64,000 bases of DNA. It comes from Sorangium cellulosum (lineage in GTDB: Bacteria > Myxococcota_A > Polyangia > Polyangiales > Polyangiaceae). Below the pieces are notes generated by a model. It was not told the DNA's origin and did no database searches. It saw nothing but the letters and a program-made list of their open reading frames with translations. Of the stretch, positions 34,435 through 43,741 are shown piece by piece. How positions within the stretch are numbered: position 1 is the first letter of the stretch; the number at the start of each line of letters is the position of its first letter. The stretch covers positions 13,197,501 to 13,261,500 of the forward strand of contig NZ_CP012673.1 of NCBI RefSeq assembly GCF_002950945.1, read 5' to 3'. A program made the position numbers and the translations under genes.

Positions 34435-35847
34435 TCACACGGCGACTCCCCGCCAGCGCCCGCGCGCATAGGCCACGGCGAGCATCACGCTGCGGCAGAT
34501 CCAGTCGGCCGTGCTGCCCATCCACACGCCCACGAGCCCGTATCCGAGGGTGATCGCGAACAGCCATGTCCCCCCGAGCCGCACGACCAGCGAGCAGACC
34601 AGCGTCACCGCGAGCACGGTCCGGGTGTCACCCGCGCCCCGGAGCCCCATGCCGATGACGGTCGCGAACGCCATGAACGGCTGCGCCACGGCGGCCACAG
34701 GCAGCGCGCGCTCCCCGAGCGCGAGCAGCTCCGGGTCACTCGAGAACGCGAGCAGGAGCGGGCGCGGCGCGAACGCGAACAGGGCGCCGAAGGCGGAGAG
34801 GGCCGCGATCGCCATGAGGGCCGCGATGAGCCCGGCCCGCGCCGCGTCGCGCGGCCGCTGCGCGCCGAGGCGCTGCGCCATGAGCGCCCCGGCGGCGATG
34901 CCGAACCCGTCCGCGGAGAGGAAACAGACGGACTCGATGGCGATGAGCGCCTGGTTCGCGGCCATCGCCGCGCCGCCCAGCAGCCCGATGATGGCGACGA
35001 ACCCCATGTAGCCGGCGTGGTAGACCGAGCGCTCGGCGAACGCCGGCGCCGCGACCCGGAGGACCCGCCCGAGCGCCGCGGCGCGCTCCTTCCGGGCAGC
35101 GCTCCGGGCGGCGCGCCGGTCGTGGGCCCCGGCGGCGCCGCCGGTGATAGAGGCGTCCGGCGCCGCCCGCAGGGGCAGCGGGCTCGAGCGCGACAGGAGC
35201 GCCGCGGTGAGCAGCGCCGCCTCGGCCGCCATCGTGCACGCCGCGCCGGCGGCCGCGCCGCGCACCCCGAGCGCGGGCAGCCCGAGGTAGCCGAAGATGA
35301 GCACGGCGCTCACCGCCACGTTCACGACGTTGCCGATCGTGGCCACGACGAGCGGCGTCTTCGTGTCGCCGGCGCCCTGGAGCGCCGACGTCGCGACCGC
35401 CACGACGAACGCGAGCGGCAGCGCCGGCAGCACGATGTCGAGGTAAGCGGTCGCCTGCGCGACGACCTCCGCGCCGGCCTCGGGGAAGAGCGCGCGCAGG
35501 AGCGGGCCACACGCGGCGAGCAGCGGCAGCGCGACCGCCGCCCCGAGCGCCAGCGCGAAGATCAGCGACGTGCGCGCGGCCGCGGCCGCGAGCGCGCGGT
35601 CGCCCGCGCCCACGCCGCGCGCCACCACGGCGAGCGTGCCGGCGGACGTGGCGGTGAAGACCGAGACGATCGTCCAGGTGAGCGGCCCGCAGAGCTGCAT
35701 CGCGGCGAGCGCGGTCGTGGAGTGACGCCCGACCATCCCGCGCCCGACCAGGAAGACGAGCGTGAGCAGCAGCATGTGGGCGATCGCGGGCCAGGCGAGC
35801 CGCCACACCTGCCCCGCCAGCGCCACGTCTTCTCTCGCTCGGCTCAC
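34435..35847 (-). CDS. MATE-family multidrug/toxin efflux protein
   Basis: About 470 residues with 12 predicted membrane helices in two homologous halves. Family marks: LAGQVWRLAWPAIAHMLLL at the start, TSALQGAGDTKTPLVVATIG in the middle of the first half and the matching GMGLRGAGDTRTVLAVTLVC in the second half, the paired P/G-x-G-D-T loops of MATE transporters. A long Ala/Arg-rich cytoplasmic loop (about 225-260) joins the halves. Drug or cation antiport is known for the family; the substrate is unknown. The open frame extends to 35922; GTG at 35847 was preferred because coding similarity begins there. Confidence 0.88.
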   Translation of the reverse strand: MSRAREDVALAGQVWRLAWPAIAHMLLLTLVFLVGRGMVGRHSTTALAAMQLCGPLTWTIVSVFTATSAGTLAVVARGVGAGDRALAAAAARTSLIFALALGAAVALPLLAACGPLLRALFPEAGAEVVAQATAYLDIVLPALPLAFVVAVATSALQGAGDTKTPLVVATIGNVVNVAVSAVLIFGYLGLPALGVRGAAAGAACTMAAEAALLTAALLSRSSPLPLRAAPDASITGGAAGAHDRRAARSAARKERAAALGRVLRVAAPAFAERSVYHAGYMGFVAIIGLLGGAAMAANQALIAIESVCFLSADGFGIAAGALMAQRLGAQRPRDAARAGLIAALMAIAALSAFGALFAFAPRPLLLAFSSDPELLALGERALPVAAVAQPFMAFATVIGMGLRGAGDTRTVLAVTLVCSLVVRLGGTWLFAITLGYGLVGVWMGSTADWICRSVMLAVAYARGRWRGVAV

Positions 35848-35991
35848 GTCACCTGCCGGCCACCATCTACCGCATCGGCGGATCGTGGCCAGCACGAGGC
35901 CCGGGGGATCGAGGCCTGACACGCCGCTCGTGCTGACCCGAAGCCGTCCAGCGCGCCCGCTCGGCCAGCTCAGCCGCCGCGTGTGTGCCGC

Positions 35992-36459
35992 TCAGCCCGC
36001 GCGGTCGCTCGGCTTCGGGGCGAGCCGCGCGTCGAGCGCCAGGGGACCGGCGCCGACGAGCAGCAGGAACAGCGCCCCGAGGAGCATCGCCCAGTCCGTG
36101 CGCGACTCGTGCGCCATGGCCCAGAGCCCGCGCTTCATGAGGATGGGGATCTTCGTCGTCGCGAGGGCGACGAGCATGACGGCGAGGAGCGGCACGGCCG
36201 CGAGGCGCGTCGCGAGGCCGAGGAGGACGAACGTCCCGCAGAGGATCTCGACGGCGCCGACGAAGGGGCCGAGCACCTCTGGCGCGGGCAGGCCGATCTT
36301 GGCGAAACGGCCGGCGCCGAGCTCGGCCGCGAAGAGGAACTTCTGGATCCCCTCGGACAGGAAGACGCTGCCCACGGCGAGGCGGATCAAGACCGTGGGC
36401 GCGGGGGCTCTCGTCTCGGCGATCCAGCGGAGCAGGTTGCGGCGGGGCGCGGCGCTCAT
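35992..36459 (-). CDS. DoxX-family membrane protein
   Basis: 155 residues from ATG at 36459, four membrane helices (about 22-42, 58-80, 83-102, 118-140). DoxX pattern: PTVLIRLAVGSVFLSEGIQK with the conserved Gly/Glu-Gly, then ILCGTFVLLGLATRLAA. DoxX proteins belong to small quinone-related or redox membrane modules, and the precise role is not known. Encoded alone between the MATE gene and a LamG lipoprotein gene. Confidence 0.85.
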   Translation of the reverse strand: MSAAPRRNLLRWIAETRAPAPTVLIRLAVGSVFLSEGIQKFLFAAELGAGRFAKIGLPAPEVLGPFVGAVEILCGTFVLLGLATRLAAVPLLAVMLVALATTKIPILMKRGLWAMAHESRTDWAMLLGALFLLLVGAGPLALDARLAPKPSDRAG

Positions 36460-36520
36460 GGCCGCAGGGTACCCGAGCCGCTGGTCTCCATCCACCTCCC
36501 CGGGCCTGCTCACGGGCGAG

Positions 36521-37630
36521 CTACGGCGCGGCGAGAGACGATATCTCCTCGGCCGAGAGGGCATGGTCGTAGATCCGGAAATCGTCGAGATAACCCTTGA
36601 GCAGGGGATCGGTGACGAACTGCGACTTGCCGATGTAGTTCCTCAACGTGGGCGCGATCCGGGACGGCGTCACGTCGTCCGGAGGAGGCGGCGTGATCGA
36701 AGCGATGGAGACGCCGTCGACCCAGAGCTGGTACGTACCGCTCCCGATCGTGACGGCCACATGCTTCCAGACCTCGACCGGCAGCGGGTTCGCGATCGCC
36801 ACGATCGCCTCGTCCTCGCTCACGGCCTTGAACACCGACAGGCGCAAGGCCCCGTCGCCGTCGCGCGGGGTGAGGTACATGAAGCCGTCGCCGCCGAAGT
36901 CGAAGATGCGAGACCACGTGTCGATGCTGCTCAGCTTGACCCAGGTCGCGATGGTGAGATCGTCGAGGGCGTCGGTGAGCCCCGCGGGGAGCTCGACGTA
37001 GGGATCGGCGCCCTGCAGGCTGAGCGCGCCGCCCGTTCGCCCGAGCGACGTCCATCCGGCGCTCCCGATGAGCGTCGCGTGATTCGCGTTCCCCGACACG
37101 TCCTGGGCCACGGTGCCGGCCGTCTCGTCGAAGGTGTAATGCACGACGAGCGTCGGATCCGGCGTTCCACCGCCGGATCCGCCGGAGCCGCCAGCACCAC
37201 CGGAGCCGCCAGCGCCACCGGCGCCGCCAGCACCACCGGAGCCGCCGGCACCGCCAGCGCCACCGGAGCCACCGTCGCCCGCGCCACCCGCACCGCCGGA
37301 GCCACCGTCGCCCGCGCCACCCGCACCGCCGGAGCCACCCGCGCCGCCGGAGCCACCCGCGCCGCCGGCGCCACCCGCACCGCCGGAGCCTCCCGCGCCG
37401 CCAGTGCCAGCCTCGCCGCCACCGCTCCCCGTGCCCGTCGCACTCCCGCTGGTGCCCCCCGTCGTCCCGGTGCTGCCCGTGGACGCACTTCCGCTCGACG
37501 TCGTCGCGCTGCCGCCGCCTCCCGGGTTCTCATCGCCGCTCGAGTCGCAGCCGAAAGAGGCTGCCCCGAGCACGAAGGCCGTGAGCAGCGCAGCCCCGCA
37601 ACTCCCCGACAAGATCGATGTCTTCCTCAT
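36521..37630 (-). CDS. LamG-like (concanavalin A-fold) lipoprotein 1
   Basis: 369 residues. The lipoprotein signal ends GAASFGC with Cys at about 28. It is followed by about 140 residues of Gly/Ala/Ser spacer (GGAGGSGGAGG units), then a LamG-like domain (about 170-365): LVVHYTFDETAGTVAQD, SLQGADPYVELPAGLTD, LTIATWVKLSS, GYLDDFRIYDHALSAEEI. This domain usually binds carbohydrate or protein at the cell surface. A close paralogue lies at 38673. Confidence 0.8.
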   Translation of the reverse strand: MRKTSILSGSCGAALLTAFVLGAASFGCDSSGDENPGGGGSATTSSGSASTGSTGTTGGTSGSATGTGSGGGEAGTGGAGGSGGAGGAGGAGGSGGAGGSGGAGGAGDGGSGGAGGAGDGGSGGAGGAGGSGGAGGAGGAGGSGGAGGSGGSGGGTPDPTLVVHYTFDETAGTVAQDVSGNANHATLIGSAGWTSLGRTGGALSLQGADPYVELPAGLTDALDDLTIATWVKLSSIDTWSRIFDFGGDGFMYLTPRDGDGALRLSVFKAVSEDEAIVAIANPLPVEVWKHVAVTIGSGTYQLWVDGVSIASITPPPPDDVTPSRIAPTLRNYIGKSQFVTDPLLKGYLDDFRIYDHALSAEEISSLAAP

Positions 37631-37652
37631 AAGTCCTCCAGGTGAGCCCCTC

Positions 37653-38555
37653 TCACATGCCGCGGAACAGCACAGCGCCGGACACGCCCGTCCGGCTCGG
37701 TATCACGGACACGGCGACCGGCCTCTCGCGCGTGGGGCGGAGCAGGTACGTCAGCGCGGCGCCCGCGAACGCTGCTGCGCCGACGCCGAGGGAGATGTCG
37801 GCGATCAAGTACCGCGTGCGGACAACGTCGAGATCGCTGTCCGTGCACCGCGGCGAGCAGGTCGCCTCGAGGTGGTCCCGCTCGGACCGCCCCATGAGCC
37901 CCCACACCGCGAAGCTCGCCGCTCCCGCGACGCCCACGCCCGCCAGCGCATACGTCAACGCCGGCACCGGACGGTAGCTCTCCATCGCGGGGGCCTCGGG
38001 CCGCAGACCCGAAGCGACCACGACGGGCTCGAGCGCGACGTTCAGCTGGCGGAACCGCTGCCCCTCGAAGAGGATGAAATCCTTCGTCACCGGCCCGTAC
38101 CCGCCGTGCTCGACGCGGTAGGTGTGCTTCCCTGGATCGAGGCGGAGCGGGGCGCCGTCCGACGACAGCTCGACCGGCTGGCCGTCGACGACGATCGTCG
38201 GCCCGGCGAGCTGCTCGCCGCCGCTCGTCACGTTGAAGACGACCGACGGCGTCGCCCTCTCGATCTCCTCGATCCACGCCCCGCAGTCGCGGAGCACCGG
38301 CGCCGGGCACGCAGGCCGCGTGCAGCCCTTCAGCACACGCCCCGCCTCGAGCAGGCGATGACCCTTCCGGAGCTGCTGCACCTCCGCGTGCGCCGCGACA
38401 CACGCCGCGACCTCCGAGGAGGCCGCGCCCTCCGCCGGCGCCGCGGGCTCGTCCGCCAGCGCCCAGCTCGGCGAGAGCGCGGTCGCAAGGAGCGCGAGCA
38501 CCACGCCCCCGCCGTGCCTCACCCCGAGCGGCCTCCCCTTTCGCAGCGCTTCCAT
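37653..38555 (-). CDS. Exported PEGA-like membrane-anchored protein
   Basis: 300 residues from ATG at 38555 (further upstream frame possible). The signal peptide ends SWALA-D. A helical, Cys-containing region (about 25-90) precedes a PEGA-like beta domain (about 100-180) with GPTIVVDGQPVELSSDGAPL and GKHTYRVEHGGYGPV. A TM hairpin follows at about 198-222 and 245-268. Myxobacteria carry many such PEGA proteins beside Ser/Thr kinases and lipoproteins. The function is not known. The stop lies 22 bp before the LamG lipoprotein start on the same strand. Confidence 0.65.
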   Translation of the reverse strand: MEALRKGRPLGVRHGGGVVLALLATALSPSWALADEPAAPAEGAASSEVAACVAAHAEVQQLRKGHRLLEAGRVLKGCTRPACPAPVLRDCGAWIEEIERATPSVVFNVTSGGEQLAGPTIVVDGQPVELSSDGAPLRLDPGKHTYRVEHGGYGPVTKDFILFEGQRFRQLNVALEPVVVASGLRPEAPAMESYRPVPALTYALAGVGVAGAASFAVWGLMGRSERDHLEATCSPRCTDSDLDVVRTRYLIADISLGVGAAAFAGAALTYLLRPTRERPVAVSVIPSRTGVSGAVLFRGM

Positions 38556-38672
38556 CTTTGCAGCCACCACGACGTGCTCCTCTCGTGTCCAGCAGGCTCC
38601 GTACCTGACCGACCGCCCGTCGAGCAAACTCCTGCGGTCCGCCGCGCGGGTCGCCCGCGGCCCGCACCCCGG

Positions 38673-39656
38673 TCACTGCGACGCGAGGGCCGCCACCTCG
38701 GCCGCCGAGAGCGCCCGATCGTAGATCCTGAAGTCGTCGACCATCCCGGCGAGGTAGGGATCGTCCTCGAACTGCGAGCGACCGATGAAGTTCATGGTCG
38801 TATTCCCCAGGTCCGATGGCCGGGTCTGCATCATATCGCTGCTCGCCTCCTCGATCCCGTCGATGTAAATCGACGAGCGATCCGGGTCGAAGGCCAGCGT
38901 GACCGCGACGTGCGCCCACTGGCGGACCGGCAACGTCCCCTCCGTGGAGTACTCCTTGACGCCCGCAGGGGAGTTCACCGAGAAGCGGAGGCCCGTCTGG
39001 AAGGCCTGCGGGCACACGTAGATCCACGCGGTCTGCCCGAGGCCGAAGTCGAACGCCCGCTGCCACAGCCGCTGCCGGTCGAGGTGGATCCAGAAGGAGA
39101 TCGTGATCTCGTTGAGCGTCTGCACGATGCCCGGCGGAAGCTCCACGTACTGCTCGTCCCCCGACAGGGACAGCGCGTTTCCGAGGTGACCCGGCACCCA
39201 CGTCCCGCCGAAGACGATCCCGTCATGCAGCACGTCGCCGGTCGCGTCCGCCGCGACGTCTCCCTCGGTCTCGTCGAACGTGTAGTGCAGGAAGAGCCCC
39301 CGCTCGAGCTCGATGGGGCCGGCGCCCCCGTCGCCGCCAGCGCCCCCGGCGCCCCCGTTGCCGCCAGCGCCCCCGGCTCCTCCGTGGCCGCCGGCCCCCC
39401 CGGCTCCCCCCTCGCCTCCACGTCCCCCGTCGCCCCCGGCATGGCCTCCCGAGCCGCCGCTGCTCCCGCTGGAGCTCTGCGTCGTGGAGCTCGCCGCCCC
39501 GCCGCCTCCGGCGCTCGTCGCCCCCTGCTGCAGATAGGACAGGTCCTCGAGCGAGCATGCCCCGAAGCACAGCGAGGCGAACGCCAGGAGCGCACCTACC
39601 GCGGGACGAAGAGCCGCAGGGCCGGCCGGCGTCCTTTCATGACCTGCCATATCCAT
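38673..39656 (-). CDS. LamG-like (concanavalin A-fold) lipoprotein 2
   Basis: 327 residues from ATG at 39656. The signal ends SLCFGAC, then a Gly/Ala/Ser spacer (about 50-120), then a LamG-like domain: LFLHYTFDETEGDVAADATG, SLSGDEQYVELPPGIVQ, ITISFWIHLDRQ, VDDFRIYDRALSAAEVAAL. Co-linear with lipoprotein 1, so they are duplicates separated by the PEGA-like gene. A surface role in glycan recognition is inferred. Confidence 0.8.
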   Translation of the reverse strand: MDMAGHERTPAGPAALRPAVGALLAFASLCFGACSLEDLSYLQQGATSAGGGGAASSTTQSSSGSSGGSGGHAGGDGGRGGEGGAGGAGGHGGAGGAGGNGGAGGAGGDGGAGPIELERGLFLHYTFDETEGDVAADATGDVLHDGIVFGGTWVPGHLGNALSLSGDEQYVELPPGIVQTLNEITISFWIHLDRQRLWQRAFDFGLGQTAWIYVCPQAFQTGLRFSVNSPAGVKEYSTEGTLPVRQWAHVAVTLAFDPDRSSIYIDGIEEASSDMMQTRPSDLGNTTMNFIGRSQFEDDPYLAGMVDDFRIYDRALSAAEVAALASQ

Positions 39657-39796
39657 GTCACCTCTCGCGATGATTGACGTCCTCAGGGCGCGATGATGCG
39701 GCGGCCGTGGCCGAGGACCGCAGCCGCCACGGGAGTAGAGGGGGAGAGCTCCGGTCGCCCTCTCGATCGGGCAAACAGGCCGCTTCGCATGCCGGC

Positions 39797-41074
39797 TCAC
39801 GGACCACCGGACTCCGGCCAGCCACCTTCGCCCCAGCTCAGCTCGGCGACGCGAAGCGTCGGCATGCCGTCCGCAGCAGCGTCGTACGAATGGTAGACAT
39901 GGTACCAGGACTCTCCCGCCTGGATCAAGGCGTTGCTGCCAGGTCCACGCCACGCCGAGCGGCTGGTCAGCACGCGCGATCCGCCTCCCTCGAGCATGCG
40001 GTTCCCGAGCCTGTCCACGTAAGGACCGGCGAGCGCCAGAGATCGACCGACCATGATCTTGTACGTGCTTCTCGCTCCGGCGCAGCACGTGTCGAACGAG
40101 GCAAACAGGTAATAGTGGTCGTCTCGCTTCACGAGGAACGGCGCCTCGATCGCCGTGCTGGGCCGCGCGGCGATGGACGTGAGCGTCCCGTCGATCGGGG
40201 TGCCGTCGCCGGCGAGCTGCACGAGCTTGAGCCCCGACCAGAAGCTCCCGAACGCGAGCCACGCCGTGCCCCGCTCGTCGATCACGACATTCGGGTCGAT
40301 GGCATTGTGATCGGTGCCCTCGCTGCAGAGGACGGGGCCGTGATCCGCCCAGCCGCCCGCGGCCGCCAGATCCGCCGTGGTCGCGTGCCCGATGCAGGAG
40401 CGGTTCGTCCCGAAGCGCGACGCGGCATAATACAGGTGGTAGACCCCGCCCCAGTACGAGATGTCCGGCGCCCAGAGAGAGTCGACGTCTCCCACCCTGC
40501 TCGCGACCCAGTCCGGATGGGCGCTGAAGACGGCGCCGGCGAGGCGCCAGTGCAGGAGGTCTGTCGAGCTCCGGATCGGGATCCCGGGGCCGGTGGAGAA
40601 GACGTGATACAGCTCTCCCGCCTTGATGATCGACGGGTCGTGCACTCCCTGGACATCGCCGCTGAGGGCGAGCGCGACCGGAGGAGGGTCTTCAGCGGAA
40701 TCACCGCCGGCGCCCGCCGTACCGCCGGCGCTCCCACCACCCGGGACTTCCTCAGCACCGCCGGCGCCCCCAGCACCGCTGACGTCAGCGCCGCCGGCGC
40801 CCCCAGCACCGCTGACGTCCGCGCCGCCGGCGCCCCCAGCACCGCTGACGTCCGCGCCGCCGGCGCCTCCCGCCCCGCTGACGTCCGCGCCGCCGGCGCC
40901 CCCTCCGCTCCCGCCTGCCCCGGAGCTCGTCTGGGGCTCGGACGGCCCGCTCGTCTCCGCCGACCCGTCGGCGCCGGCCCCGGCGCATCCCCCTGTCCCG
41001 CAGCCGTCCATCACGGCCAGGGCCAGCGCGGACAGCACCATCGAGCGATGTCCATTCTCGACACGTGATCTCAC
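39797..41074 (-). CDS. GH43 arabinanase-like lipoprotein
   Basis: 425 residues from GTG at 41074, which overlaps the kinase stop by four bases (GTGA). A signal/lipobox region ends VMDGC. A Gly-rich spacer with four copies of an 11-residue unit (GGADVSGAGGA, encoded by 33-bp repeats at about 40756-40888) precedes the catalytic domain. GH43 five-blade propeller: Asp in GVHDPSIIKAG, Asp in AIDPNVVIDERG, Glu in AIEAPFLVKRDD, plus SLWAPDISYWGGVYHLYY. Likely endo-1,5-alpha-L-arabinanase or a related arabinosidase on the cell surface. Confidence 0.85.
   Translation of the reverse strand: MRSRVENGHRSMVLSALALAVMDGCGTGGCAGAGADGSAETSGPSEPQTSSGAGGSGGGAGGADVSGAGGAGGADVSGAGGAGGADVSGAGGAGGADVSGAGGAGGAEEVPGGGSAGGTAGAGGDSAEDPPPVALALSGDVQGVHDPSIIKAGELYHVFSTGPGIPIRSSTDLLHWRLAGAVFSAHPDWVASRVGDVDSLWAPDISYWGGVYHLYYAASRFGTNRSCIGHATTADLAAAGGWADHGPVLCSEGTDHNAIDPNVVIDERGTAWLAFGSFWSGLKLVQLAGDGTPIDGTLTSIAARPSTAIEAPFLVKRDDHYYLFASFDTCCAGARSTYKIMVGRSLALAGPYVDRLGNRMLEGGGSRVLTSRSAWRGPGSNALIQAGESWYHVYHSYDAAADGMPTLRVAELSWGEGGWPESGGP
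40756..40888. repeat. 33-bp in-gene repeat in the GH43 spacer, four copies
   Basis: Direct repeat encoding the 11-residue Gly/Ala unit with Asp-Val-Ser. Copies differ by one or two bases, so recent expansion or gene conversion is likely. The spacer length is probably variable between strains. Confidence 0.7.
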
Positions 41075-42669
41075 ATGCACTCGACCTTGAAGCGTTTGAT
41101 CCCCTCGGCGTCGATGGTGTACGGCGGCTCGCACCCCTCCCTCGACGGCTTGGCCGGCGCGGTAGGCGTGGGCGTGGGAGCGGGAGCGGCCGGCGGCGCC
41201 GGGGGGGCGGCGACCCCGCGGCGGACCGGCGCCCTCGCGGCCGGCGCGGTGGCCTTCACGGACGGCGCAGCCGCCCTCGCGGACGCCGCAGCGTCCATCG
41301 CGGGCAGCGCGGCCGCCATCACGGGCGGCGCGGCCGAGGCGGCACCCGACGGCGGGGCCGCCTCCTTGCCCAGCGTGGGATCCACCTCCGCGCGCGAAGG
41401 GACAGCGGCGGGCGCGGCGGGCAACGGTGACGCAAGCGGCCCCGCCGGCAAAGGAGCGGCGCCCACGGAGGTGAGCGGCGGGCGCGAGGAGCGGGCGGCG
41501 GCGAAGGCGACGATGCAGCCAATCGCCAGGGCGGCTGCGACCGTGAGCGGGCGGAACACCCTCTTCGTCCACGGGCGCGGCCCGGCCCCTCGCAACTCCA
41601 GGGGTCTCGTCTCCGAGCCCGACGCCGTGGCGTAGCCGGCGCGCGCGAGCGATTGGACCAACGGCGGCGGCAACGTCAGGCCGGCCTGCGCGGGCGAACG
41701 CGCCCGGGAGGACCGGCGCATCATTTCCTGGTCGATGATGCGCTTCGTCTCCGCGCGCACGTCCGCGAACTCGCGCGAGACGAACCTGCCAATGTCGCGG
41801 TTCGTCACGGGGGGCAACCTGCCGAGGAACACCTCGAGGTCCACCTCGAGCTCCGGCGCGGTGGCGTAACGATCCTCGGGCGCGAACGCCAGGGCCTTGA
41901 GGATGATGCGCTCGAGCTCGTCGGGGATGTCGGGGGAGGCCTCGCGCAGCCTCGGAATATCCCCGTTCAGGACGCGATGCATGATGGTGACGTCCGTCAT
42001 CCCCCGCCACATCTTCTCGCCCGTCGCGGCCTCCCAGAGCATGACCCCCACCGCGTACAGATCCGCGCGCCGATCGACGCCGCGCCCCTCGAGCTGCTCG
42101 GCCGGCATGTACCCCACCTTGCCCTTGATCACCCCCGTCGCCGTCTCGACGCCCGCGCGCATGAGCTTCGCAATGCCGAAATCGATCAGCTTGACCTGGC
42201 CATCGTAGGTCACGAAGACGTTGTGCGGCGAGACGTCGCGGTGCACGACGTGGAGCGGCTCGCCGTCGAAGCCGGTGAGCTCGTGGGCGTAGTGGAGGCC
42301 GCGGAGCACGTCGATAATGATCCGGAGGTGCATCTCCAGCGGGAGCTTGGCGCGCGCCCGCGCCCGGATGCTCGAGACCGTCTGGCCCTCGAGGTACTCC
42401 ATCACGATGGCGGTCCCCCTCTCCATCTCGATGATCGCGCTCGTCTGGACGATGTTCGCGTGGTTCAATCGAGCGGAGAACCGCGCCTCGTTGAGGAACG
42501 TCTCCCGCATGTCGGGGTAGTCCGCGAGGTCGGGCCTGAGGAACTTCAGGACGACGAGCTTGTCCACGCCCAGCGCGCCGCTCTGCACGGCGAGGAAGAC
42601 CTGCGCGGAGCCGCCCCGCCCGAGCTCGAGCAGGAGGTGATGCCCCCCCTCGGGGCTGGCTTTCAACAT
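41071..42669 (-). CDS. Membrane-anchored Ser/Thr protein kinase (Hanks type)
   Basis: 532 residues from ATG at 42669; the frame extends upstream to 42876. Kinase domain at 8-280: glycine loop GRGGSAQVF at 18-26, VAIK-type Lys42 (VVLK), HRDVSPHN with Asp145 and Asn150, DFG at 163-165, then GKVGYMPAEQL in the APE region. A juxtamembrane stretch, one TM helix (about 375-395) and a Pro/Ala-rich extracellular tail with a small Cys-containing end follow. Myxobacterial kinases of this type sense the envelope. Its stop overlaps the GH43 start, which implies coupled translation. Confidence 0.9.
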   Translation of the reverse strand: MLKASPEGGHHLLLELGRGGSAQVFLAVQSGALGVDKLVVLKFLRPDLADYPDMRETFLNEARFSARLNHANIVQTSAIIEMERGTAIVMEYLEGQTVSSIRARARAKLPLEMHLRIIIDVLRGLHYAHELTGFDGEPLHVVHRDVSPHNVFVTYDGQVKLIDFGIAKLMRAGVETATGVIKGKVGYMPAEQLEGRGVDRRADLYAVGVMLWEAATGEKMWRGMTDVTIMHRVLNGDIPRLREASPDIPDELERIILKALAFAPEDRYATAPELEVDLEVFLGRLPPVTNRDIGRFVSREFADVRAETKRIIDQEMMRRSSRARSPAQAGLTLPPPLVQSLARAGYATASGSETRPLELRGAGPRPWTKRVFRPLTVAAALAIGCIVAFAAARSSRPPLTSVGAAPLPAGPLASPLPAAPAAVPSRAEVDPTLGKEAAPPSGAASAAPPVMAAALPAMDAAASARAAAPSVKATAPAARAPVRRGVAAPPAPPAAPAPTPTPTAPAKPSREGCEPPYTIDAEGIKRFKVECM

Positions 42670-43297
42670 CTCGCCGTCCACGGTGCGATGATGGCACGAA
42701 GCAAACGGCTGCGACCAGACCGTTTCAACGAGATCTCTATCCCCCGGACGTGATGCGCCCTTCCATTGATTTGCTCCATCTCCTTGCAGGGGCGCGGTTG
42801 TAGCGCTGACGCAGTGTCGTCGCGTGTGGGTCTTTGACTTCGCCCTCCCCACAGAGCCCCTCGCGTGATCGACCACATACCTCTGGAATCATTAGGATCC
42901 GCGCGCAGTGCGCCCGGCAGCCTCGAGACCTTGTGTCCTCCTCAGGACCGGAGACACGCGGGCGGCGGGATCTCCTGCCGGACCATTCTCGGCATGGAGA
43001 TCCCGTCGCGCGTGATCGGGCGCGCGGCCCTATTGCGCCGCAGCGCCGAATTGAATCGCTGGATGGGGACCGGGGCGAGCACGTGGCGTGGGCGCCCATC
43101 CACAGGCACCTGACCACCGGCTCAGGGCGCACCGCGCGCGTCTGGACCGAGCGAGGCGGCCGGCGGACACACGTTTCAGCTGAACTTCGGAGGAGTGAAA
43201 TCCCCCGTGCTCCAGCCGGAGGGCGCGTCGTCCGTCGCGCGGATCGAGCCGGCCCCGGGCCGTCGCGCCGCAGCAGGAGAGCAGCCAGGCGGCGGCT
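42670..43297. other. Intergenic region, no gene seen
   Basis: About 630 bp upstream of the kinase gene, reaching the 3' end of the copper-chaperone gene. Several open frames exist, but none shows protein-like composition or motifs. No repeats noticed. Confidence 0.4.
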
Positions 43298-43516
43298 TCA
43301 GGCGGCGCGGGGGCGCACGTCGTAGCCGGCCCCGCGCACGGCCTCGACGAGGGCGGGGACGGGCGCGCTCGCCGGGTCGTGCTGCACGACGACGGTGCCC
43401 TCGCGCAGGCGCACGTCGACCTTGCCGATGCCGTCGAGCGCGCAGAGCGCGCTGTTGATGTGGCGAATGCAGGACGGGCAGCTCATCCCGTCCACACGGA
43501 GCGTGGTCTCTTCCAT
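43298..43516 (-). CDS. Copper chaperone, heavy-metal-associated domain (CopZ-like)
   Basis: 72 residues from ATG at 43516, a single HMA fold. Metal-binding motif MSCPSCIRHI (Cys-x-x-Cys) after VDGM, with the usual GIGKVDVRLREGTVVV strand and AGYDV end. The CPSC centre is a variant of the common CxxC. It is divergent from the P-type ATPase gene, 225 bp apart, which fits delivery of Cu(I) to the pump. Confidence 0.9.
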   Translation of the reverse strand: MEETTLRVDGMSCPSCIRHINSALCALDGIGKVDVRLREGTVVVQHDPASAPVPALVEAVRGAGYDVRPRAA

Positions 43517-43741
43517 GACGTCTTCCTTCCGGCGACCCACCGGGCCGCTCACCTCCGAAGACGCAGCCGTCCGGCTTCATTACACCGCGCTGGAGCCGCT
43601 CTGCCCGCCTCGCCGCGCGGCGCCCGTCCCGCGAGCGAGGTCAGCCGCGCCCGTCGCGCTGCCGCGCCCGCGGCGAGCGCGCGTGTTTTCGCCGTAATCC
43701 GCGGAGCGGCCGCGCGTCTGCAGGTCGACAGGGAGGAGACC

